Shown: positions 1-7,268 of the stretch, one piece after another | Layout of the letters: each line of letters begins with the position of its first letter | Numbering within the stretch: position 1 is the first letter of the stretch | Assembly: GCA_009602725.1 (NCBI GenBank) | Contig: WELB01000024.1 | Location: 337,478-349,335, forward strand | Length of the DNA: 11,858 nucleotides | Direction of reading: 5' to 3' | Origin: Spirogloea muscicola | Taxonomy: Eukaryota > Streptophyta > Zygnematophyceae > Spirogloeales > Spirogloeaceae | Notes under the pieces: model-generated | What the model saw: only the letters and a program-made list of their open reading frames with translations | Database searches by the model: none | What the model was told of the DNA's origin: nothing | Position numbers and translations under genes: made by a program

Positions 1-191
1 CACCCACCCCACGACCCCCTTTTGTATCAATGCTACTCCTACTTTACCCCTCTTCTCTCCCATGTACTCCTTGTTCCCCCCCCTCTCTTCGACCCTCATC
101 GCTTACACCACCCCCTGCTCTGTTCTCTTTCTCGTGCTCCTTTTCCCTCAGCTTACCACAAACTGATACCGTAAAGTGACGTACGCTGCAG
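1..191 (+). other. Intron segment upstream of the first visible TMEM135-like exon
   Basis: The stretch is strongly pyrimidine-rich (runs such as cccccccctctctt and tttctcgtgctccttttccc) and ends in gctgcag just before the first conserved codons. It is best read as the 3' end of an intron whose donor and upstream exons lie to the left of the window. No coding match was seen in it. Confidence 0.6.
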
Positions 192-2719
192 GTACGCGTG
201 GATCCAGCAGCCCCACAGCCTGCCGCCGTCGTACATCGCCTTCCTGAACAAGCACGGCGGCAAGGACGTGCGGCTGATTGCCGCGGTGAGCGACGTCGCG
301 GCGACGCGGCGGCTCATCCCGGGCCCCATGCTGGCCGCCGCCGAGGCAGCCATCCGCGAGCGGGGGCCCTGCAGCAACGTCGCCGTGGCGCTCGACCCCG
401 CCATGGCCATTCCCTGCGAGGTCCGTCTCGACCTGGCACCTGCCCACCAATTGAAACCTGTCCCTGGAACTTCACAAGAGCTGGACCTCAGACGATTTGC
501 CAATAATCCGCAGAGTATCTATATACACTCACAGACTGTATGGGAGGTACCAGCATTTGTGGTAAAGAGATAGTCCCAAAAAGAAAAAGCAGGACATCAA
601 GGTCACAGGATTCGAACCTATGGCCTTCTGTAACCAAAACAGATGATCCTTCACTTTGAGCACTAGTTAAGGCAAGCCCCTATTTCAGGTGGGTGGTTAG
701 CTTAACCCCCACATTAGTAACCTTGACCTTAAGTCGCACATCGTCCTGATATTCCAATCTGACCTTATGATTCTCCATGTTTCTTTGGACTTGACACTGT
801 CCTTGACCTCTCCCTCACGCCTTAATAGCTATCTCCCTCAAAACCAGCCCAATCAATGTGACCCTCAAGTCACTTAGTGGGCTTGCGGACTATAATAACC
901 TGTAGCAGCTGGGCTCCCTGCCTCTGCGGTTTGTGGCTGCAGCTGCTGCATGCGGGGCAGCGCTGCGGGCCTCACTTCCTGGCGTTCCTGTGGCCGGCCT
1001 TCTGGCGCGCCATCCCTGTGTACCTGCCTGTGTACCTGATACCTGCGCTCCTCGTACACCGCCGCGCCCTCCTCTATCGGTCAGCGCGCCTGCCTGCTGC
1101 ACCCCCTGAAAAACCGACGGACTAATTAAGCGGCTGCCTGCCTGACTGAGAGACCCCACTGGCTGACCGATGGAATCAATTGAGTGACTGACCGACTGAC
1201 TGACTGGCAGACTGCCCTACTAATTGGCCTTTGAGGTACTGCGTGTCATTCAGAGGACCTCAATCATCGGTCCTTATATGAAGTTATTTGCAGACCTTGA
1301 CTGCATGTGAGCGGCCGTGCTTCTTGCGCCAAATCTTGGCTCGCAGATTAATGCTAACTCCAAAGCAACCCCCACCACTCGCTGCTTCCACATCGTGCAG
1401 GCCGCTGCCGATCCTATCCAAGGTCGTCTTCGGTGCTGCTCGCTCCAGCTTCTTCCTCGGCACCTTCTGCGCGTCAGCCTGGTTTGACTCCTGGACATCG
1501 TCGCATTTGGAGTTTTTGCATAAAGTAAACCACAAGGCATCAGATTGTTTGTATCGTGGAGGCGGGACAGTGTCAACTGGCCAGCCAAGCAATCTTCCTG
1601 TCCTTGGCCGCTACTTGGAGCCAGTGGACCTTGAGCGCAGCATGCAAAGAAGTCACTCTGATGCAGCAAATGCTGTGCGGCCCAACTCGTCCCAGTCAGC
1701 ATGCGCCTTTGACTGACTGAAAGCTCCACTGCTCTGCATCTGTCATCGTAATTTGCAGGCTGTGGACGTGTATAGTGCACCAGGTCACTGGAAGGTGTAA
1801 CGGACCCCTCCTGGCGCTAGGCACGGTTAGACAACCTGATCCCTCTCTCTCCAGCTACTTTATGTAAAACTCATTGGGGTTTCGGTCTTTTGTTCCTCTC
1901 TTTCCTTCTGGGCTTACCAGTAATTGAGCCTTCAAAAAGCAACAAGCTCTTTGGGCTCCGCTTTAGCTGCAGTTCAGTACCCACTTTATTGCCTCCTCCT
2001 GCATACTTCACATTTTCGCCGTCGTTGTTCATTGTTGGACGGCTTAGAGCAGACAGAGCGCAGTCTTCAATTTGTGCTAGCCAGGTAGGTCTGGTACGAA
2101 CGTCACTACAGGCATAGAGCTTTGAGGATACAAACATGAAGAGTTTAGCCTAAGCGTTAACTCAATAGCTGACAGTTGCTGAGCCTGCGCTGTTGGTCGT
2201 GCCAACATGAAGCCATTGCATTCTGCCGTTGTGTAGTTCCCAGCAGGCCTGGCGGTAGTGCTGGAGAAGAAAACGCGGCGCATGGAGCTGGCGCTCTACT
2301 GCCTTTCGCGAGCCGCTGAGAGCTTCGCAATCTGCGCCGCAGACTGGCGATGGCTCCGTGGCTGGCTGGGCAGCAGCAAAGCGCCCTTACCGCGCGCAGA
2401 CATTGCGCTCTTCTGCGCTGCGACGGCGGTGATCATGCACTGCTACGCGGCCGAGCGCGACGTCTTCCGCTCCAAGTACCTGAACGTTCTGGATTGGGTG
2501 TTCGGTGTGCCAGGCCTGCTCGACGGCGTGCCATACGCTTCTGGCGTGCAATCTGAGGGCGTTGCTATGCCCATGAAACGGATCCTGTCCTTCACCGCTG
2601 TCACGTACGGACCGCCGCAGCTCTTGCCACTGAATCCGCTGGAGGATGGTGCTGAAGGCCGGCAGCGGCCGCTTCGGTCGCTCGGCCCAGCAGCCAAAGG
2701 TGAAGCAGAAGACCTTTGA
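192..2719 (+). CDS. TMEM135-like: TMEM135-like membrane protein, 3' part of a spliced gene (5' end outside the window)
   Basis: Proposed exons are 192-420, 943-1079, 1401-1481, 1759-1825 and 2237-2719. Every intron is GT-AG and the phases agree (0, 2, 2, 0), giving one frame of 331 residues to a TGA. Exon 1 follows a pyrimidine-rich intron and reads YAWIQQPHSLPPSYIAFLNK. Exon 2 has LLHAGQRCGPHFLAF and a hydrophobic AIPVYLPVYLIPALL. Exon 3 has ARSSFFLGTFCASAW. The last exon opens FPAGLAVVLEKKTRRMELAL and later has ADIALFCAATAVIM and YLNVLDWVFG. From memory of the family, this order (CxxLH..C..H, PVYLPVYL, RSS.FL, E(R)K.RR, LFC.TAA.M) matches animal TMEM135 and its fungal and plant relatives. 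The spacing from FL to the next Cys equals the human protein. The animal protein is reported on peroxisomes and mitochondria; the role here is inferred. The last 60 or so residues after VFG are not conserved as far as I can tell and may be tail or unspliced sequence. The acceptor at 2236 was chosen over the CAGs at 2243 and 2246 because only it keeps frame with exon 4. Confidence 0.8.
577..671 (-). repeat. tRNA-like relic (possible tRNA-derived SINE head) inside a TMEM135-like intron
   Basis: On the minus strand, 618-608 reads GGTTCGAATCC, a perfect match to the RNA polymerase III B-box consensus. It sits in a T-arm that pairs (ATAGG/CCTGT around the loop TTCGAAT). About 30 bases upstream lies an A-box-like stretch, tagtgctcaaagtgaagg (665-648). 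Between them is a five-pair anticodon-like stem, TCTGT/ACAGA, with loop TTTGGTT. Just past the 3' end are T-runs (CTTTTTCTTTTT, 589-578) that would terminate Pol III. The acceptor stem does not pair (3' GACCTTG has no partner), the D-stem is poor, and a U would follow the anticodon. It is therefore not a working tRNA; a SINE head or tRNA pseudogene fits better. It lies antisense to the host gene. Confidence 0.5.
1132..1215. repeat. Degenerate (GACT)n / CCTG tetranucleotide tract in an intron
   Basis: This intron stretch is built from imperfect GACT and CCTG units, with the cleanest part gactgaccgactgactgactgg near 1186-1207. It lies in the intron between the second and third TMEM135-like exons and breaks no exon. 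It looks like simple slippage-derived repeat. Confidence 0.6.
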
Positions 2720-3503
2720 GCAAGAGCCACCTCTGGCAATGCAGCTGCAGGCGACTCCTGCGCAGCTCGTGGCGGCCCAAAGCGCTTGACGAATTCTTTG
2801 TTGCATCGGCTCTTTCTATGTGAGCTGGGCAAGCTTGTCATACCACACGCTCAGACGGAATTGGTGGATTAGCTTGGCCTTGAGCATGCGAGCATCTAGC
2901 AGATGTCTTGCATCTGCATGTATCATTTATCTTACACTTATATTTACCCAACTGTCACAACAACAAAGCTACCCCTCCTTTCACCCATCTTTATCACGTC
3001 AATGCTACACAGCAAGACTCCTTTCGGCGGTGAAGCCCCTGGTCCTTGCAAGCAGTATTCATAATACACCATTGAAACGCATGGACGTCCAGCTCCTTTG
3101 TATTGACAGAGATAGAATCACTAACAAGGCACCCCCCGACCTAAGCACTAAGACGGCAAAGTATGGCACCTGTGATACAGACGTATGATACATAGGAGGC
3201 TTGCCATAGTAGAGCAGGCAAAGCTTGCGTCAGACTATGCTACCTGGCACAGATTCTGCAAGCATTAGAAGCAAGCGCGGCCAGATTGACTGGTGGCTGG
3301 GAGAGGCCAGCCCAAAAGGAATGGGCAAGCATGCACCGACGAAAGCTAGTGAGGGTTCTAAACATGGGCGACTTGATGAGGCCACAAGGTTCTGCTGTGC
3401 TTGAAAACGGACGCACCCATTTGCATGACGGACAAGTATGCACTGGTCATCATATATTTTATCATTTCTGGCCCGCCCGCTAGAAAGGCCTCCTCAACGC
3501 ACC
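2720..3503. other. Tail-to-tail intergenic region, presumably both 3' UTRs; no gene seen
   Basis: This lies between the TGA of the TMEM135-like gene (plus) and the stop of the RING gene (minus). Open frames here, including a plus frame at 2820-3188, have no recognisable domain and no sensible splice partners. The minus strand has a TGTAA at 2936-2932, the poly(A) signal typical of many chlorophytes, about 570 bases after the RING stop. If used, the minus-strand transcript would run close to or into the plus-strand 3' UTR. No matching plus-strand TGTAA was found in the interval. Confidence 0.5.
2932..2936 (-). terminator. Possible TGTAA poly(A) signal for the RING gene
   Basis: The minus-strand TGTAA pentamer lies downstream of the RING gene stop. 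TGTAA is the usual polyadenylation signal in Chlamydomonas and related algae. A five-base match is weak evidence alone, and the implied 3' UTR of about 570 bases is long but not unusual for green algae. Confidence 0.25.
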
Positions 3504-6500
3504 TCATCTAATTGAATGTCTCAAGTCAACGGCAGCACTCCTGTGCTCCATGGCCCTAAGCAGCCTTTCCCTCAAGCTCTCCTCCAGAGCCCGCTTTCTC
3601 TCCTCATCAGCCGCCCTACGGCTGCTCTGCATACCTCCTAGATTTGACTGACCTTGTCTGGAGTTGTTGCAAGACGTAGCAACTTCACAGACATTATCTG
3701 TGCAGCGGAGCGAAGCTGCCATATGGTCAACCGGCTCACACTCCCTCCTATCAACTAAGACTGTTTCATCTGCTTCTGACTGATGGCCTGCCTGCCCCAA
3801 GAAGCACAGTCCTTTGGAATGCCTTCTTACTCCTGCTGCCCCACTGGCCATCTGCTGAGGTGCTGCGCTATCAGTATCATTTTGAAAGGCGACCTCAGCA
3901 TGATTCTGAGGAGAGCAACACCCAGCAGCTTGCTCCCGCGCACGGTCTGGCCCTTGCACTCCATCCAGCCAGTCTTGCTGCGCGCCTCTCTGCAAGGGTG
4001 TGTTGTCGTGCTCCTGGTACTGGACGAGCATGTCATATGCTTCCATAGCGTACGGGCTGAGAGCAAAGCACCTGCAGAAGTGGGACCGTACAGTTACTGA
4101 GTGGGCCACATCCTCGTGTTCATGACATCAATTAAGAACATGACGTAGCAAGCAGCAATACAAGTGATCATCTTCAGCACCAGTCTCGTGAATATTGACA
4201 TGACACCTGACATGACACCTGCCTTCGGATACTCTGTCCATAAACAATACACACACCCAAAAATGCTGATTGTCAGTCCTCACGTCGGATATTGCTGAGC
4301 CTGAGATGAAGAGAGGAAGTGTTTGTAGCTTCCTGTACCTCAGTTCGTGCCAAAAGTGAAGAGCTCTGCTACCCAAGAATGGCGTCAGTTGCCGAGCTGC
4401 TTCCTGGGCTGCTGCTACATCCTTGTCAAGCTGGCCATCCTGGTGTGCTTGGCATGAAAAGGACCTGCTCCCTGATCGCTTCTCCACATGTGACGTCCAA
4501 ATGCCGAGCACAAAGTGCACAAGGAGGGATACATCTGAGTCTTTCAATAGAGCCTGCACATATTTAGAGAGTATCGAGGTCAGTACCATGTAAGGAACAA
4601 TGAAGCAGTGCCCAACATGGACTTGATTGTATAATGACACTCAAGGTATGCCTGCCAGTGTCATGTTTTGAGTCTGTGATAAGTCCCAGCTTTATCAGTA
4701 GCAGAGAAGGCATCTTTGTCTTCAAGAACCTTGGAGGCAAAGCTTGATGCAAGGGACATCCTTCGGACTTGGGTAATACAAGGAACGACCTTCAGCTCCC
4801 GAGCCACCCAAGGCTCTAACCGCCTCATCATGCGCCTCCTTGTTGCCTCATCACAAGCCAATCTCTGCTCTCCATAAACAAGTGCACTTCATTACAGCAA
4901 GCTATCACAAAGGAGATATGGTGCGCTGGCACTTGCGCGCAGTATAAAGGGACGACAGCCACAAGTATGGAGTACCTGCCAGTTGACTTCCTGATTTCCA
5001 CCTAGCTTGATCGCCTGAAGACCCGACCTGTATATGCTGTTCCAGAAAACGGGGCAAAGGCAACATCAGAATTATGGAAGCCCAGTGTCACTTCGCGTGT
5101 CCACAGCCACTTGACAGAGTCCTGGCTTCACGAGGCCTAGGTCAGCACTTTGCCTGCATCAAGCGACCAGCCTTCCCAGGTCTCTCTTTATAGTTGAGCT
5201 GGTGCAGAAGCTCACCTTGCACGCTAAGTCACGGCATCGCGTCCTTGCTGAGAGCCGTGCTGCAGTGACTCCACTGGTAAGTCTGAACCTTGCAATGCAT
5301 GTGGAGAGAATGTCCTCTGCACAGGTAGCGGGCGTGTGCAATCCTGCTGCTGAGATCTGCCTGCCTCTGAGCGCAGCGTACGCTGGAGCCTGAAGTAGTA
5401 AGGACTAGGCCTTGTGGTTGTCTCACTCCTTCCACCACCAGAGCTTCAAACCCCTATCAGCCATGAGCCAAGTAGCTCTGCAAGTAGAGGTAGCTGTACT
5501 TAGAGAGTGCACCAACTTCGCCAAGGATAAGGCAGACACTCCTTCTTCACGAAACCAATTCGGTCGCTGCTAGGCAAGCTCAATTCCTTGGTTGGCTGTA
5601 CTTCGAGGCGCGAGCAATGGCCAGCATACCCTCTTCTCGCGGGACCAGCACGCCCGCGCCTCTCCTGACGCTGCCTTTCCAGCTGAACCCGGCTGTGCCG
5701 TAGCCAGCCGGGCTCCCGGGCGCCCCCATCCCTAACAAGGTCCAGCCAATGACCTGCCGCTTCCTTCTCCTTGCTCTCAACTGGGAGCAGGGGCAGTACT
5801 TTCTCCTCGTACGAGCCATCCCCATGGATGTTGTAGTACCAACCAATGTACTCCGCTTTGCAGAGTGGACAGAGGCGCCGCACTTTGCTCCACTGTCCAG
5901 ATAGGCAGCACGAGACGCGATATCAGACGTGCTCAATTGCTCACAAAGACCCCCAAAGTGCACTCAAGAACTGCAGTCCTGTATGGATGATCTTGCCAAT
6001 GACTCTGCCTCCGTAACGCAAAACGAACTTGGTGAGAAGTTGATTTCACTGCAAGTGTGCATAGATATCTAGCCACAATTGACCTTAACCGCAGGCCTGT
6101 ATCACAGCAGTACCCCCCTCTCAGATTCTCGAGGAGTATGGCAGAATGATTGCAGTCTGGTTGAGGAGCTGCAGTATCGCATTTGCAGTCAATCAGACCT
6201 GATCGATGCAGCTCACGCAGTAGCTGTGCATGCACCAGCAGAGGACCGCCTTATTGGCATCCTCCAGGTCCGCTAGGCAGATGGGGCAGGCAGGGTGGTC
6301 CGTCTCTGCCGCTACCGTCGCCGAAGTGGACGTCGCCGTCGCCACCACCATCGCCGCCTCGAGCTTGCCGTCGGCATCCGCGGACGTCGGGGTTGGCCGG
6401 CGGGCCTCTATGCCGCTGCGATGCGCCGCAGAGGCCGCACGAGCTTTGCCGCAGCAGCTGCCGCCAACGCTGCCGTCGCCGCCGCCGCTGCCGCCGCCCT

Positions 6501-6603
6501 CGCGGCCGTCCGGCACGCCCGCCCACACGCCAAGGCTGGGCAGCCACACCTGCGCGCGCGCCGCCCCCGGCGGCGGCGGCGGCGGCGGCGGTGGCGGCGG
6601 CAT
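3504..6603 (-). CDS. TOPORS-like: TOPORS-like C3HC4 RING finger protein, probable E3 ubiquitin ligase, spliced
   Basis: Proposed exons, in order on the minus strand: 6603-6199, 5892-5602, 4864-4790, 4553-4339 and 4071-3504, about 517 residues. The start is an ATG followed by a run of prolines and a low-complexity Ala/Gly/Pro region. The RING is split by intron 1: C106-PI-C109, C124-M-H126, C129, C132 end exon 1, and WSKVRRLCPLCKAEY (C143, C146) opens exon 2. The spacing is right for C3HC4. Next come GWYYNI and a charged segment. Exon 3 holds RRLEPWVARELK, exon 4 ALLKDSDVSLLVHFVLGIW and PFLGSRALHFWHEL, and exon 5 RCFALSPYAMEAYDMLVQY. This series matches the conserved part of human TOPORS (HRLVPWLKREL, RPFLLNRTEHFIHEF, FARSPFNMAAFD, recalled). 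The tail is polar with a helical DEERKRALEESLRERLL near the end. Human TOPORS is a nuclear ubiquitin and SUMO ligase; only RING ligase activity is inferred here. The exon 2/3 boundaries are uncertain; the rest is firm. Confidence 0.8.
4197..4220. repeat. Two perfect 12-base direct repeats in a RING-gene intron
   Basis: GACATGACACCT occurs twice in tandem, at 4197-4208 and 4209-4220. It sits in the intron between the fourth and fifth RING-gene exons, away from splice sites. It is probably a local duplication. Confidence 0.7.
4865..5601 (-). other. Long intron of the RING gene, possibly hiding a small exon
   Basis: This 737-base gap is the longest proposed intron in the window. The donor chosen is GAA|gtacag at 5601 and the acceptor gagcag at 4865, both phase 0. 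A candidate 46-base exon lies near 5267-5222 on the minus strand, between actgcag and a strong donor gtgagc, reading RLSARTRCRDLACK in one frame. Its entry phase is 1, which would need a different donor in exon 2 (for example gtcagg within the Arg-rich segment). The arginine-rich FRRTLY-type motif expected before the LEPW block is not obvious, so this part of the model may be wrong. Confidence 0.35.
6568..6601. repeat. (CCG)n / (GGC)n tract encoding the poly-proline start of the RING protein
   Basis: A near-perfect GGC tract on the plus strand, broken by one GTG. On the minus strand it forms the codons directly after the RING-gene ATG (6603-6601), giving about eleven prolines. It is one of three such tracts in the window, each beside a proposed start codon. 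Confidence 0.85.
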
Positions 6604-6934
6604 GTCAGCGTGTCCAGTCTCTTCTAGCAGTGAGCTGCCAAATTACCGTCGTGGCAGCTGGCGCTGAAGCAACAAATCCACTGTATCTCGGAGTATTTTA
6701 AGACACGAACCTGCCCCAAACCACGGTTGGCGATACTGGAATCTGCTGATTAGCAGTTATCCGACGGGGCCAACAGCCGAGGCGGACTCCAGCGCCGGGC
6801 AGATCCGAGCGCCAGCCCGACAATCGGCGCGGCGGGGCGGCGCTGCATTTCGCTCGCCGCCAGTTAAAAGGTAACGACTCAGAGGCCGGCGGGCCGCGGG
6901 GGAGTATTGGGCGACGGAATGCCCGCCGGCGATG

Positions 6935-6954
6935 TGTCGGGCGCCTGCCCGACA
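6935..6954. promoter_or_regulatory. Perfect 8-bp inverted repeat TGTCGGGC-gcct-GCCCGACA
   Basis: Both arms are copies of the octamer that recurs at 6815 and 6968. It could be a dimeric DNA-binding site, or a hairpin in the 5' UTR if transcription starts upstream of it. Function is unknown. Confidence 0.45.
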
Positions 6955-7211
6955 GCGGCCGACGACCGCCCGACAGGGGGAAGTCCTGTGCACTTTTCTG
7001 GCGGCGGCCGCAGATCCGGGGGCTGTGGTGGAATTGCGCCCTTGTTTTTCTCCTCTGGTAACAGCCACAGGCTGATCGGGCGCTTGATCACGAGCGCCGG
7101 GATTAGGACGCCGAAATCGGCTGGCCCAGACCACACCACCCCCAGCCCCGCCCGCCAGTCCAACTGCCGCGAGGAAACGGCCGCGTGAAGTCTGCCCGCC
7201 CTTGTCCAGGG

Positions 7212-7223
7212 TCGGCGGCGGCT

Positions 7224-7258
<35 letters not shown>

Positions 7259-7259
7259 C
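7212..7259. repeat. (CGG)n tract ending 9 bases before the SLC35F5-like start codon
   Basis: A nearly uninterrupted GGC/CGG tract of about 16 units lies in the presumed 5' UTR. It is in frame with the downstream ATG at 7269 and would read as sixteen alanines. No ATG lies upstream in that frame before a stop, so it is taken as untranslated unless a non-AUG start is used. Confidence 0.8.
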
Positions 7260-7268
7260 GCGACGTCG

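Larger units (their letters stand above)
6604..7268. promoter_or_regulatory. Divergent (head-to-head) promoter region between the RING and SLC35F genes
   Basis: The interval separates the ATG of the minus-strand RING gene from the ATG of the plus-strand transporter gene and must hold both 5' UTRs and probably both promoters. Most of it is very GC-rich. It holds four copies of GCCCGACA or its complement (6815-6822, 6942-6935 inverted, 6947-6954, 6968-6975). The middle two form an 8-base-pair perfect inverted repeat around gcct. A TATA-like TTAAAATA lies on the minus strand at about 6700-6693, some 90 bases before the RING ATG. Open frames crossing the region have no recognisable domain and look like GC-driven artefacts. 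Promoter function is inferred from position. Confidence 0.55.

Noticed and set aside
601-671. Functional tRNA-Pro (anticodon TGG) on the minus strand
   Set aside because: The acceptor stem does not pair, the D-arm is poor and position 37 would be a pyrimidine. It was kept only as a tRNA-like relic.
1274-1780. 168-codon minus frame
   Set aside because: It is antisense across two conserved TMEM135-like exons and the intron between them, and shows no recognisable motif.
2820-3188. 122-codon plus frame after the TMEM135-like stop
   Set aside because: It has no known motif, no good splice connection to the gene before it, and an ATG in AT-rich 3' UTR-like sequence.
3783-4100. Plus-strand frame of 105 codons
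   Set aside because: It is antisense to the fifth RING exon, whose minus frame carries the conserved CFALSPYAMEAYD motif. No family features were seen on the plus strand.
6230-6667. Plus-strand poly-Gly/Ala frames over the RING first exon
   Set aside because: They are GC-driven shadows of the minus-strand exon that encodes the CPIC and CMH RING ligands.
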